Origin: Kitasatospora cathayae
GTDB taxonomy: Bacteria > Actinomycetota > Actinomycetes > Streptomycetales > Streptomycetaceae
Assembly: GCF_027627435.1 (NCBI RefSeq)
Contig: NZ_CP115451.1
Location: forward strand, 1-64,000
Direction: 5' to 3'
Length of the DNA stretch: 64,000 bases
Part shown: positions 23,031 through 31,739 of the stretch, one piece after another
How the letters are laid out: each line of letters begins with the position of its first letter
How positions within the stretch are numbered: position 1 is the first letter of the stretch
The notes under the pieces: generated by a model
What the model saw: the letters and a program-made list of their open reading frames with translations, nothing else
Told to the model about the DNA's origin: nothing
Database searches by the model: none
Made by a program: the position numbers and the translations under genes

Positions 23031-25766
23031 ATGCCTGGTCAGATCGGTGCGGAGGGGGAGTCGTCGGTGGCGAGGGATCTGCGGGCGCTGTTCGGCTCGA
23101 ACGACCGGAGCCTGGGCACCGAGGAGGTGTTCACCAACCGGGAAGGCCAGTGGGCGCAGGTCGCGGGCGCGATCGCCGAGCATCTGGCCCGCGTGGCCGC
23201 TCCCGGCTTCGACGTCCAGGACTTGGAGGCGGCGCGGCGCAACGTGCTCGTCTTCCACGGCATCGGCGGCGTCGGCAAGACCACCTTGTCGCGGAAGCTG
23301 GAGGCCGCTCTCACCGTGGCCGAGTCCCGACCCCGGCAGTGGGGCGAGCCCACCTGGCCCGCCACGCCCCGCCTGCTGCCGGTGCGCATCGACCTCGCCC
23401 GCTCCGCCGGGATGGACTTCGAGCGCCTCGTCCTCACCCTGCGCCTGGCGCTCGCCGGCCTGGACCGTGCTCTGCCGGCGTTCGACCTCGCGCTCGTCCG
23501 GTACTGGGAGCACAACCACCCCGGCGAGAGCCTGGAGGAGTATTTGCGGCGTGCCGGGCTGGTGAGCCGCTTCGCGAAGGCGCTACCCGGCCAGGTGCAG
23601 GGGGCACTGTCGAAGGCCGCCGAGGAACTGGCGCTGCCGGGCGTGGTCGGCTCCGCGGTCGGGCAGGTCACCACCGCTGTCGTGCGGGCGGTACGCGAGC
23701 GCCGTACCACCGCACGGGCGCTCGCCGGCTGTCCGCGGCTCGCGGACCTGCTGGAAGCGGAACCGGACCTCGAGGCGCTCTCGTACTACTCGCACCTGCT
23801 CGCCTACGAGATCGACCGGCTGCCCGCAAGGAAGGCCGTCGTGCCAGTGGTGCTGCTGGACGGCTGGGAGGACGTCGGCGACCGCACCCACCGCGAACTC
23901 GAGCGCCTGATCCAGCGCGTGGTGTGGCTCCTGCCCAACGTCCTGTTCATCATCACCGGCCGCTCCCGCCTCCAGTGGGCCGACGACGCGCTGCAGGGGC
24001 AGCTCGACTACACCGGGCCCGCCGCCTGGCCGCAGCTCGCCGCCCACATCCCCGCCACCCGCACCCCCAGGGCTGTCGCCCCGGCTGGCATGGGGCCGGC
24101 GGCCGACAGGCAGGTCCTGATCGGCGACTTCAGCCCCGAGGACTGTGACGACTACCTTGCCCGACGCCTCACCGCCGACGGCCGGCCCCTCATCGGCGAC
24201 GAACTGCGCCAGGTCATCACCGCCCGCTCCCACGGCCTGCCGCTGTTCCTCGACCTCGCCGTGATGCGGTTCCTGGAGATCCGCCGCACCCGCACCCCCG
24301 AGGCGGCCGACTTCGACCACGACTTCCCGGCCCTCGTTGCCCGCACCCTCCAGGACCTCACCCCCGACGAGCGGCACGTCCTGCGCGCCGTGTCTCTGCT
24401 GGACGCCTTCGACATCGCGCTCGCCACCGCCACGGCCGGCATGACCCACCAGGCCGCGGCCCTGCGCCTGGCCGAGCGGCCCTTCGTCCGCGAGAACCAG
24501 CTCGCCCTGTGGCCCTACCACCTGCACGGCGTGGTGCGCTCCGCCATCCGCCGGGCCGACGACCACACCGACGACCGCTGGTCCGACCAGGACTGGGCCC
24601 GCGCCGCCGCCCGGGCCTTCGACGCACTCGGCGACCAGTGGACGAGCTCGCCAGACGGCGGCCGACGTCTCCTGGTCGCCTGCCTGCGCCAGGGCCTCAC
24701 CCTCGCCCGCGACCACCGGCTCGGCCTCGGCTGGCTCTCGGAGGCGGCGTGGGCGTACGTCTCCGACTCCGTGTGGGAACCCCTCGTCCTGCGCCCGGCC
24801 GGCACCGGCGAAGACCGCAACGGCGGGCAGCAACCGGCGACGGCCGCCGACGCCCTGGTCGAGACCCTCAACGCCCTCGCCCGCCGCCAGCACGAGCACC
24901 GCTCCCGCACCGTCCAGCGCCTGGCCGCCGTCGTCGACACCCACCTGCTTCCCGAGGACCTGCACCACCTCGCCGTCTATTACCTTGCCAAGGCGCAGCG
25001 CGACCTCGGGCACCGCGCCGGCTCCCGGCACGGCATGCAGATCGTCGCCGACGGCGCAGGCCGGCTCGCCCCGGCGGCCCGGCGCGGCCTGGTCCACCTC
25101 GCCCGCCTCGCCGGCGACTTCCCCGCCGCCCACACCGCCGCGCAGGGCCTCGGGTGGAAGGGACGCCAGCACCGCGTCGAAGGCGACATCCTGTGGCCCC
25201 ACGGCGACATGCGGCGCGCCGCCGACGCCTACCTCGCCGCCCGTACCCAGGCCGAGCAGCACGGTGTCGCCGGCGAACGCGCCACCTCCCAGGCCCAGCG
25301 CGCCTTCACCCTCGCCTTCACCGACCCGCAGGTCGCCGACGACGAGATCGACCTCGCCGAACAGCTGCTCACCGGCCTGGACCTGCGGGCCACCACCCTG
25401 ACCGTCCGCACCGCCAGCATCGTCCGCGACGCTGGCGCCGACGGAGTCGACGACCGACTCGAGATCCTGCGCACGGAGGCCCGAACCGCTGGCATCGTCG
25501 CCGCCCAGGCCGCCCTCGAACTCGCCGCCGCCTTCCACCACGCCGTCCGCGGCGACGACGCGGCCCTCGCCGCCGTCCAGGCCCGGCTACGCGACCTCGC
25601 CCGCACCGGCGACTACGCCTACTACACCGACATCGCCCACTACATGGCTGGCCTGACTCCCGACACCCCCTCCGACGTCCACTGGCTCGACGACGAAGAG
25701 GCGGTCCGCACCACGTGGCGCGCGCTCGTCACCGCCCGGCAGGGCGGTGACGAGCGTGCGCGGTAG
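23031..25766 (+). CDS. STAND-class NTPase (NB-ARC-like) with C-terminal helical repeats
   Basis: 911 residues from ATG 23031 after AAGGGGGCG. Walker A is HGIGGVGKTT at 76-85; a Walker B-like VVPVVLLDGWEDVGDRTHRE (about 278-297) and a sensor stretch NVLFIITGRSRLQWA follow, as in NLR/STAND ATPases. A winged-helix-like region comes next (DERHVLRAVSLLDAFDIALA), and from about 600 onward the protein is TPR-like. There is no obvious effector domain at the N-terminus. STAND proteins sense ligands and oligomerise; in bacteria many are phage-defence sensors (Avs and others), others are regulators. The small gene at 25815 follows after 48 bases. Confidence 0.85.
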   Translation: MPGQIGAEGESSVARDLRALFGSNDRSLGTEEVFTNREGQWAQVAGAIAEHLARVAAPGFDVQDLEAARRNVLVFHGIGGVGKTTLSRKLEAALTVAESRPRQWGEPTWPATPRLLPVRIDLARSAGMDFERLVLTLRLALAGLDRALPAFDLALVRYWEHNHPGESLEEYLRRAGLVSRFAKALPGQVQGALSKAAEELALPGVVGSAVGQVTTAVVRAVRERRTTARALAGCPRLADLLEAEPDLEALSYYSHLLAYEIDRLPARKAVVPVVLLDGWEDVGDRTHRELERLIQRVVWLLPNVLFIITGRSRLQWADDALQGQLDYTGPAAWPQLAAHIPATRTPRAVAPAGMGPAADRQVLIGDFSPEDCDDYLARRLTADGRPLIGDELRQVITARSHGLPLFLDLAVMRFLEIRRTRTPEAADFDHDFPALVARTLQDLTPDERHVLRAVSLLDAFDIALATATAGMTHQAAALRLAERPFVRENQLALWPYHLHGVVRSAIRRADDHTDDRWSDQDWARAAARAFDALGDQWTSSPDGGRRLLVACLRQGLTLARDHRLGLGWLSEAAWAYVSDSVWEPLVLRPAGTGEDRNGGQQPATAADALVETLNALARRQHEHRSRTVQRLAAVVDTHLLPEDLHHLAVYYLAKAQRDLGHRAGSRHGMQIVADGAGRLAPAARRGLVHLARLAGDFPAAHTAAQGLGWKGRQHRVEGDILWPHGDMRRAADAYLAARTQAEQHGVAGERATSQAQRAFTLAFTDPQVADDEIDLAEQLLTGLDLRATTLTVRTASIVRDAGADGVDDRLEILRTEARTAGIVAAQAALELAAAFHHAVRGDDAALAAVQARLRDLARTGDYAYYTDIAHYMAGLTPDTPSDVHWLDDEEAVRTTWRALVTARQGGDERAR

Positions 25767-25814
25767 CGCACCCATGTGCCGCTCCGCCGGCATACGTGGA
25801 AGGAAGGAGTTCCA

Positions 25815-26123
25815 ATGAGCAAGATGACCAGCGGCCCGGCAGCGGCTTGGCACCCGGGGGTGACGACCGTCGGCAAGGCCGACATCCGGTACATGAAGCC
25901 GAGCCAGCGCAACCGATACCGCCGCCAGGGCTTCACCTGGGCGGAAATCAGGAAGATCGACCAAGCCATCGGGCGCGGCGAATCCACCGTGACCCTCGCC
26001 TCGGCCACCCGAGAGATCACGCTCACCTTGCCGGCTCAACCGCGACGACCCGTCAAGGCGCAACAGCAAGAACCCACCCGACCCGGCCCCCTCCCGGCAG
26101 TCGATCTGGCGCCACGCCCGTAA
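25815..26123 (+). CDS. Small basic protein downstream of the STAND NTPase
   Basis: 102 residues from ATG 25815 with AAGGAGTTCCA in front, one of the best ribosome binding sites in the window. The centre reads MKPSQRNRYRRQGFTWAEIR, then KKIDQ-like basic helix and a beta segment VTLASATREITLTLPAQP; the tail is Pro-rich. Probably nucleic-acid binding on charge alone. It is likely co-transcribed with the STAND gene and may be its partner. No family is recognised. Confidence 0.65.
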   Translation: MSKMTSGPAAAWHPGVTTVGKADIRYMKPSQRNRYRRQGFTWAEIRKIDQAIGRGESTVTLASATREITLTLPAQPRRPVKAQQQEPTRPGPLPAVDLAPRP

Positions 26124-26206
26124 CCGGTCCTCACCGACCCGGGCGCCTCGGCCCGCGTGTGGGACGACGCACCCGGGGATCCCTACGGGCTGCAGGGACG
26201 GAAGGG

Positions 26207-26581
26207 CTACGGCTCCAGGGCCGACGGCTGGACTGCGAGGTAGGCGTCGACCCGCTCCCGGCGCAGGACCTCCTCCAGCCGCTCCTCCTCGAACTCGAGG
26301 TTGCAGTGGTTACCCTCGACGCAACCCTTCGCGCCACAGCCGTGCGGGTCCACGTAGCGGACGGCGCTCTCGCCGATACGCGCCATGAGCCACCGGGCAC
26401 GGGCGGCGTCCACGTGCCCGGCTGCGACCAGGTCGAGAAGCTCCAGCACCGCCGGGACCTCGACCAAGGCGCCCCAGCCCGGCAGACTTCGACGCTCCGG
26501 GGACCAGTCCTCATAGGAGAGTCCGCCGCGCAGCCTGATGGCCTCGATCGAGTGGCCGCCGAGCTTCAACCTGGCGTGCAT
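26207..26581 (-). CDS. Hypothetical protein with Cys/His motif
   Basis: 124 residues from ATG 26581 (AAGGAG 7 bases upstream). The middle has a helical array (ELLDLVAAGHVDAARARWLM) and then VDPHGCGAKGCVEGNHCNLE, a Cys/His group that could hold zinc, followed by an acidic coiled coil (FEEERLEEVLRRERVDAYLA). No homologous enzyme is known to me. It is convergent with the STAND operon. Confidence 0.65.
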   Translation of the reverse strand: MHARLKLGGHSIEAIRLRGGLSYEDWSPERRSLPGWGALVEVPAVLELLDLVAAGHVDAARARWLMARIGESAVRYVDPHGCGAKGCVEGNHCNLEFEEERLEEVLRRERVDAYLAVQPSALEP

Positions 26582-26714
26582 GGCGACTCCTTCACAGGTG
26601 AAGCCGGGCCGTGGCGAGACGAAGAACCAAGGTCCCGGGCGAATGTCCGTCGGCCGATCAACGCCCGGACCACCGGATGGTCACGAGTTCAGCGCCAGAA
26701 GAGCAGCCTTCAGA

Positions 26715-26755
26715 GGCCGGGAGGACCCGCCCGCCGCGGCGCTGGCCTCCCGGCC
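26715..26755. terminator. Stem-loop terminator of the minus-strand coiled-coil operon
   Basis: GGCCGGGAGG (26715-26724) pairs perfectly with CCTCCCGGCC (26746-26755), 9 bases after the stop of the 26764-26988 gene. It should end the two-gene operon. Confidence 0.75.
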
Positions 26756-26763
26756 CTTCCCCT

Positions 26764-26988
26764 TCACGGGCTCAACGGCCCCTCGGCAACGATCCCCGCC
26801 ACTGCCCGGTCCGCCTGCCGGTTCACCCGCGCGGTCAGCACCCGTTCCAGGATCTCGACCTGCCGCCGCCACGCCACGCTGGAGCAGGCCACCCGCAGCC
26901 GGTCCCGGTCGTCGAGTCCGAGCGGGCGCACCGCCACCGCAACCTCATCCCCGACCGCCGACCGCCACCACTGCGGCACGAAGCCCAT
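26764..26988 (-). CDS. Small protein, second gene of coiled-coil pair
   Basis: 74 residues. The start ATG lies one base after the TGA of the upstream gene, so translation is probably coupled. The protein (MGFVPQWWRSAVGDEVAVAV, LDDRDRLRVACSSVAWRRQV, ILERVLTARVNRQADRAV) is helical and basic and has no known motif. The tight arrangement with the coiled-coil gene and the shared terminator support it as a real gene; a partner role is inferred. Confidence 0.6.
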   Translation of the reverse strand: MGFVPQWWRSAVGDEVAVAVRPLGLDDRDRLRVACSSVAWRRQVEILERVLTARVNRQADRAVAGIVAEGPLSP

Positions 26989-26989
26989 C

Positions 26990-27439
26990 TCAGTCGGTCT
27001 GGCCGTTCAGCCGGCGAAGCTCCACCAGGATCGAGGCCTGGCCCTTCATCAGAGTTTCCAGCGCCTTGCCCTGGGCTTCCAGCGTCGTGGCCTGGGCCGC
27101 CAGTGCCGACCCGTGCTCCTCCAACGACCGGCTGTGGCTCTCCAGCAGGCGACTCTGCTCGGCCTGCCCGGCTGCCAGCGCCCCGACCGCCTCAGCCAGG
27201 CGCTCCAAGGTGCGGCCCTGAGCGACCAAGGCATCACGCTGGGCGACCTGGTCCTCGCGGATCGCGTTCAGCACCTGGGTGTGCCCGCGCAGCGATGTAC
27301 GGACCTCGGCGCTGTCGCGGTCGGCCATCGCCGCCATCGTGCGCGTGGCCGCGGACTCCTCCCGCAGACGGTCGACCTCCGCCTCCAGCGCCGCCAGCCG
27401 CGCGCGCAGATCACCATCGCTGTCGCTCATGTTTTCCAT
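26990..27439 (-). CDS. Coiled-coil protein
   Basis: 149 residues from ATG 27439, chosen because GGGGAGGG lies 9 bases upstream; ATG 27430 is possible. Nearly the whole protein is heptad-rich coiled coil (LRARLAALEAEVDRLREESA, LERLAEAVGALAAGQAEQSR, LLESHSRSLEEHGSALAAQA, LEAQGKALETLMKGQASILV), ending in LRRLNGQTD. It is probably an elongated dimer or trimer, such as a scaffold or a t-SNARE-like repeat protein. It is co-transcribed with the small gene at 26764. Confidence 0.7.
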   Translation of the reverse strand: MENMSDSDGDLRARLAALEAEVDRLREESAATRTMAAMADRDSAEVRTSLRGHTQVLNAIREDQVAQRDALVAQGRTLERLAEAVGALAAGQAEQSRLLESHSRSLEEHGSALAAQATTLEAQGKALETLMKGQASILVELRRLNGQTD

Positions 27440-27595
27440 TGTCCAGATCCCTCCCCAGTGCCCCAGTGACAGTGAGCCGCGGTCACCGACGAATCCGTCC
27501 ACCCTAGCGCGCGGCGACCGGCGCCAAGCCGGTCGCCAAGGTCATGCGGCACCGCTTCGCCGCGCGGCCGCCTGTGCGGCGCGTAGCGGGCCGGC

Positions 27596-28030
27596 CTACT
27601 CCTGGTCGGGGACAGCCTTGATGGTGCGCCGCCGACGAGCGTCGACGTTGCCGACCTTGCGGGGGCCTTCGGCGCGGGCGTCGGGGGTGATCTCGGGTGC
27701 CTCCATCGCCTCACCGACCAGGCGGCGGATCTCGGGGTTGGAAGCGAAGAAGAACCGGGGGTTGACCCGGTAGCTTCCGGGGTCAGGGTGATCGACCAGG
27801 TGGAGCGTCTCCAGGCGGGCCAAGGCCTCGTACGCGGTCGACGTCGAGGTACCGCAGTCGTGGGCGATCTCCTCGACGTCGGCGGTGATCGGGTCGAACA
27901 CGGCGCCATGGCTGGTGAGCCATTCCAGGACGCTGCGCTGGCTGGCGCTCAGGTTGAGCGTGTAGACGGGCGGCATGCCAAGGCTGTCCGGGTCGAAACC
28001 GCCGTGGTGGCTGTGGGTGGCGGCGCTCAT
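27596..28030 (-). CDS. Winged-helix DNA-binding protein (paralogue of 28027-28560)
   Basis: 144 residues. VYTLNLSASQRSVLEWLTSH and EEIAHDCGTSTSTAYEALAR followed by LETLHLVDHPDPGSYRVNPR define a winged helix of MarR/RepA-like type, with a Lys/Arg-rich tail (ARRRRTIKAVPDQE). Its ATG overlaps the TGA of the upstream paralogue (ATGA). The two share the layout YTLN.., recognition helix, YRVNPRFFF or YQLNPRRFW, PxITPDAxA. Many plasmid replication regulators look like this. The operator-like array upstream suggests autoregulation. Confidence 0.75.
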   Translation of the reverse strand: MSAATHSHHGGFDPDSLGMPPVYTLNLSASQRSVLEWLTSHGAVFDPITADVEEIAHDCGTSTSTAYEALARLETLHLVDHPDPGSYRVNPRFFFASNPEIRRLVGEAMEAPEITPDARAEGPRKVGNVDARRRRTIKAVPDQE

Positions 28031-28560
28031 CGGGTACCTCCGGTCATCGTGTCCCTGGCCGTGGTGGTGCGGCGCGGTCCGGGCGCCTTGGCGGCGGCCT
28101 TCTCGGCCGCCTTCTTCGCGGCGGCGATCGCCTTGGCATCCGGCGTGATGGGCGGCGGATCCAACCGTCGGCATGCCTGCACCTGGGCGTCGCCGGAGCC
28201 CTCCCAGAAGCGCCGCGGGTTCAGCTGGTACGTCTGGCTCCGAGGGCTGGTCTTGAGCAAGATGTTCAGCTTCACCAGGCGGGCGAGCGCCGTCTTCGCA
28301 GTCGTCTCCGTCGCCAGGATCGCCTCCGCCACGGCGACCGCGGTCACCTTCACCGCCGCGCCGGCCCCGCCGTTCGAGCGCACCCAGTCGATCGTCGCCC
28401 ACTCCGCACCGGACAGCGCCAGCGAGTACAGCGGCGCGTCGTCCGTGTAGGCGTTGAGGGTGTAGGAGCCGTCCATGGTGTGCGGCGTCCGGGGCTTCGG
28501 CGCAGGCAGCACCGCCCCCGTGTCCAGGTTCACCAGGGCGATGTTGCCCCTGCGAGCCAT
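28027..28560 (-). CDS. Winged-helix DNA-binding protein, upstream paralogue
   Basis: 177 residues from ATG 28560 with GAGGAG 4-5 bases upstream. SYTLNAYTDDAPLYSLALSG, then AVAVAEAILATETTAKTALA and RLVKLNILLKTSPRSQTYQL form the winged helix; the C-terminal 40 residues are Lys/Ala-rich (AIAAAKKAAEKAAAKAPGPR). It is clearly duplicated with the gene at 27596. A dimeric or heterodimeric repressor acting on the CAGACGTTAGC sites 80-240 bases upstream is the simplest reading. It could instead be a plasmid replication initiator. Confidence 0.75.
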   Translation of the reverse strand: MARRGNIALVNLDTGAVLPAPKPRTPHTMDGSYTLNAYTDDAPLYSLALSGAEWATIDWVRSNGGAGAAVKVTAVAVAEAILATETTAKTALARLVKLNILLKTSPRSQTYQLNPRRFWEGSGDAQVQACRRLDPPPITPDAKAIAAAKKAAEKAAAKAPGPRRTTTARDTMTGGTR

Positions 28561-28638
28561 GCTGCTCCTCACCATGCTGTCGCGGTCCGCAACCGGTCCA
28601 ACGACCGGTCCGCCTTCAGGTCCCTAAGGGCTGATTTT

Positions 28639-28801
28639 TCAGACGTTAGCTCCGGAAAACCCGACCTTAATGGCAAGAACCTACAGGATGGGACCCAGAA
28701 AACGCAGGTTCCCTGCAGCGTGTCGAGCCACACTCCCCCCAGCGGCCCCTGCCGTAACGTCTGGTTTTCTGGCGGCAACGTCTGGAAAACCAGACGTTAG
28801 C
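28639..28801. promoter_or_regulatory. Operator-like array CAGACGTTAGC
   Basis: Exact CAGACGTTAGC at 28640-28650 and 28791-28801; the inverted core AACGTCTGG at 28756-28764 and 28777-28785. CGTCTGGAAAACCAGACG (28779-28796) is a perfect dyad, and TTTTC or GAAAA flanks recur. The array lies just upstream of the winged-helix pair on the minus strand, so binding by those proteins is likely, either as autorepression sites or replication iterons. Confidence 0.7.
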
Positions 28802-29869
28802 AAGGGGAAAACCGCAGGTCAGGGCATATTTCTCTTCTTACGTAGTAAAGGTGCACGTCCGTACCTGGCTCCGCCCACCCATGCCACGGTGACCTGGCAC
28901 CGCTGGGGCCGTAGGCCCCGGCTCGGAACGGGCGAGCTGGCGGTGGCCTCCGGCGGATTGGCTGGCCGTGCCGCTGCTGCTGTCCGGGCCAGGCACCGAG
29001 GTTGGCCTGCTAGCCGCAGGTGGTAGAGGTCGCGGCGCCGCTCGGGCTGCTGCTGCCAGGTGCATCGGTACCGGTTGCAGGGCGGCCGCGGGCCTCGTTC
29101 CCGGTGGTGAGGGTGAGCAGCACAGCGTTTGTCAGGTGGGTGGTGACATCGGCCACCGCTCGGAGGCGGGCAAGTCGAGCAGGTGTCGGGCAGGCCGGAC
29201 GGCAGGTGGCCCTGGCCAAGGCGGACACCAGCCACTTGATCCGGGGCAACTGCCCAGGGAGGGCCGTCAAGGCCCGAGCGGTAAACGCGCGAGCATGCGA
29301 GTGCGTTTAGGGCAGGCGGCAGCGCATGTCCAGCCCGCGCAGGGCTGGTGGGGGGTGTGGGGGGAGGAGCCCCCCACATAGGTAGGCGGGTCCAGCGCCG
29401 CCGGGCGCTGGCCACGGGTGCGGGGGCGGAGCACGCCGCGCCCAACCACCCAGTTCGCTGCCGACCGCGACGTCGTTGTGGTTGCCGCCCGGTCCCGATC
29501 CGGCGGCAGGGCAGGCGGGTTACTGACGGGGTGGGGAGAGCGAGGGGAGGCCTATCGTCCAGTTCCGGCCGGTTCCTCAGCTGGCTGCCGCGATTTTGGA
29601 CGTAGTGCCGGGCGTTGCAGGGCCAGTGAGGCGACGTGGTGAGCCGAGCTCGTCGAACAGGCGGGATGGGAAGGGCGTGGTATCGGGGACGGTGCTCGGT
29701 CGAGCCTGGGTGATGGAGAGGAACGCGACGGGGCCGCGAAGTCGGCGCAGCTTCTTGCGCAGGTCCGGGTCGGCGAGGGTGTCAAGCTGCCGGTACGACT
29801 GGCCAGGGGGCCAGGGCCACTACGCCAGTCTTGGAAGTCCGGCCGCCAGACCCGGACCTTGGCTGGGGT
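28802..29869. other. One-kilobase region without a supported gene
   Basis: Several frames are open but none has a start with ribosome binding site plus plausible composition. At 29575-29815 on the minus strand a frame reads SYRQLDTLADPDLRKKLRRL and then AFLSITQARPS..FPSRLFDELG, which may be the decayed end of a gene. CCCCCCAC/GTGGGGGG words at 29345-29385 can form a hairpin. An oriT or other cis-acting function is possible but not shown. Confidence 0.45.
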
Positions 29870-30658
29870 CTAGTGAACGCGGTGCGGGCCGTGGACGGCG
29901 ATGGTGAACAGGTCGTCCCAGTTGCGGGCGTCCTCGGCGCTGTGGCACAGGGGCCCGGTCTCTTCGCCCAGCGCGACCCACACGCCGGGCCAGCTCGGGT
30001 GCCGGTTCGTGACGAAGTCCTCGCACTGACCGCAGACCCGTACCGGCAGGCCATGAGCACGCAGATCCTCGACCATCTCGTCGGTGACGTCAACCCGGTC
30101 GTCGCTGAGGTAGGTCATTCCCTTGTACAGCAGGCCGAAGGCGTTGTGCTCGTCGGCCTCTTCCCAGGCGGTCAGCCTTTCGGCCGACACGGCCCGGCAG
30201 TAGCCGAACACCGGCACCGGCCCGGTGCCTTCCTCCTTAACCACGGTCATCCCGCCCAGGTCCGTGCCGTCGGGAACGATTGACCACAAGAACGCCTTGA
30301 TCGCGTCGGCAGTCTCCTCACCGGGCGCGGGATGGTTAAGCCAAGCCGTAGCGATCAGGCACTGGATCCACTGATGCGGATAGAGGCGGTCCTCGACCAC
30401 CACACCGTCCGGCCCCTGCAGAACCTGTCGGCGGAACGCTGCGCGCTCGTGGCTGAACACCTCGACCGCACGGCCGGCGGACACGGCCTCGATCGCGGCC
30501 TGGACCGTCGGGAACGCGGTCAGGAACACCCGCCACTCCGGCAGCATCACCTCCAGCTCCTCCGGGGTGTAGCTGGCAGCGGCCTCCACGACCCGTAGCT
30601 GCGCCGAGCGCTGTGCGACGACCTGTTCGCGGGCCTTGGTGTCCTGCTTCTTGCCCAT
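29870..30658 (-). CDS. Hypothetical protein
   Basis: 262 residues from ATG 30658 with AAGGGAG 6 bases upstream. It begins with a basic stretch (MGKKQDTKAREQVVAQRSAQ), then a helical N-terminal domain and a C-terminal part with CGQC (VRVCGQCEDFVTN) and PSWPGVWVALGEETGPLCHS, which may form a zinc site. No enzyme motif is known. It follows the gene at 30745 on the same strand after about 86 bases and may be co-transcribed. Confidence 0.7.
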   Translation of the reverse strand: MGKKQDTKAREQVVAQRSAQLRVVEAAASYTPEELEVMLPEWRVFLTAFPTVQAAIEAVSAGRAVEVFSHERAAFRRQVLQGPDGVVVEDRLYPHQWIQCLIATAWLNHPAPGEETADAIKAFLWSIVPDGTDLGGMTVVKEEGTGPVPVFGYCRAVSAERLTAWEEADEHNAFGLLYKGMTYLSDDRVDVTDEMVEDLRAHGLPVRVCGQCEDFVTNRHPSWPGVWVALGEETGPLCHSAEDARNWDDLFTIAVHGPHRVH

Positions 30659-30744
30659 GGACAACTCCCTTGGTGGTGACGGACGCTGCGGACACGCTAG
30701 TGCCCGGCGGGCATGTGATCGCTCCGGTGGGTCGGCGGGTCGTC

Positions 30745-31434
30745 TCACACCGGATCGGGCTTGCAACGCTGGCAGCCGCGCCGCCGGCGGGGTCTGGCGC
30801 GCATCTCTTCTGCCGTGAACAGCAGGGGGAGCTTCGGCCAGTGGGCCCGATCGAACCCGTACGGATCCTCGTCGCGCGACTTGGGCGGACTTGCCTCGAA
30901 CTTCTCCAGGCCGTGGAGGCCGTCCTCGACTGTATTGAGAGACGAGCAGTCCCAGCGGTGCAGCAGCCTGCCGTTGGCGCCCAGGGCGTACGTGCAACCG
31001 CGGTCGACATCGGCCCGCCACCGTTGGATATCCCGCTCAGCCGCCGCCCTGGCCGTTCGAATCGAGGTACAGCGGCGGCACAGTCCGGCCGGCCGGTCCC
31101 AGTAGGGGCAGCCGCACAGGTCGCAGTCCTCGCAGGGTGTGCACTCCTCGGCCCGATCCATGGGTTCGGTAGCGATGAGGAGGGTCGGTTGGGGTTCGCC
31201 ACGGTGGTGGACTCTCATGAACATCCGGGCCCGGGCGAGTTCATCGATGACCTCGCCGAAGGCGCCGTTGTCGAGGCGCAGCACTTTCTGGACGTGGGGG
31301 ACGCTCCGGTCCGTGCCGACTGACGACTCCATGGTGAGGATTGCGATCTTCGCCATCGGACTGAGTTCCGGGTCCCACAGCAGGTTTGGGGAGACGACGA
31401 CGTCCCGCGGTTCTTTCGAACCTCTGATGATCAC
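30745..31434 (-). CDS. Helix-turn-helix and zinc-finger protein, plasmid type
   Basis: 229 residues from GTG 31434 (GGAGG about 11 bases upstream). The N-terminus (RDVVVSPNLLWDPELSPMAK, then VPHVQKVLRLDNGAFGEVID) has the form of the winged helix found in many phage and plasmid replication or accessory proteins. A dense Cys cluster follows (CTPCEDCDLCGCPYWDRPAG, LCRRC), probably two zinc knuckles, then a basic C-terminus (RARPRRRRGCQRC). A decayed fragment of a paralogue lies at 19485-19620. Transcriptional or replication regulation is likely; specific role unknown. Confidence 0.72.
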   Translation of the reverse strand: MIIRGSKEPRDVVVSPNLLWDPELSPMAKIAILTMESSVGTDRSVPHVQKVLRLDNGAFGEVIDELARARMFMRVHHRGEPQPTLLIATEPMDRAEECTPCEDCDLCGCPYWDRPAGLCRRCTSIRTARAAAERDIQRWRADVDRGCTYALGANGRLLHRWDCSSLNTVEDGLHGLEKFEASPPKSRDEDPYGFDRAHWPKLPLLFTAEEMRARPRRRRGCQRCKPDPV

Positions 31435-31739
31435 TGCCGTGATGTCCTCCGTTCCGAGCGGGCCGCCCCCGGGGTTTTGCTGCTGCCGGCGTTCAACGCG
31501 GGGTGGTTGCCTTGGTCACGGACGGCGGCTCGACCCAGGGCCATCCGGCTGACGCGGCCGGATTCCGCCCGGGGTCGCCGTGGTCCCCGGTCGGTGCATC
31601 AGGGCAGGCAGCACGCGGGGAGTGGGGAAGAGCGAAGGGGAGGACACCCTGCCTTCACGTACATGTGACGTGATCCCAGGATCACGTCACATGTACGTGA
31701 AGCTCATCAGGCCCGGGACAACGGGCGCAGCGCCGTCGG
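31435..31739. other. Spacer between the double GntR-type gene and the HTH/zinc-finger gene
   Basis: No gene seen. The spacer holds the large perfect palindrome at 31653-31702, about 40 bases after the stop of the gene at 31740, and the promoter region of the gene starting at 31434. Confidence 0.55.
31653..31702. repeat. Perfect 50-bp palindrome
   Basis: Arms 31653-31675 and 31680-31702 are 23-base perfect inverted copies around 4 bases. Each arm contains the sub-palindromes GTACATGT-like and TCACGT words (CACGTACATGTGACGTG). It is less GC-rich than usual Streptomyces terminators and has no T-run. It could act as a terminator for the gene at 31740, but the nested ACGT/TGAC dyads suggest a protein-binding site or cruciform. 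Confidence 0.8.

Noticed and set aside
28819..29445. 208-codon minus-strand frame in the noncoding kilobase
   Set aside because: No ribosome binding site, Pro/Ala/Arg random-looking composition and no recognisable domain; overlapping alternatives on the other strand are equally long.
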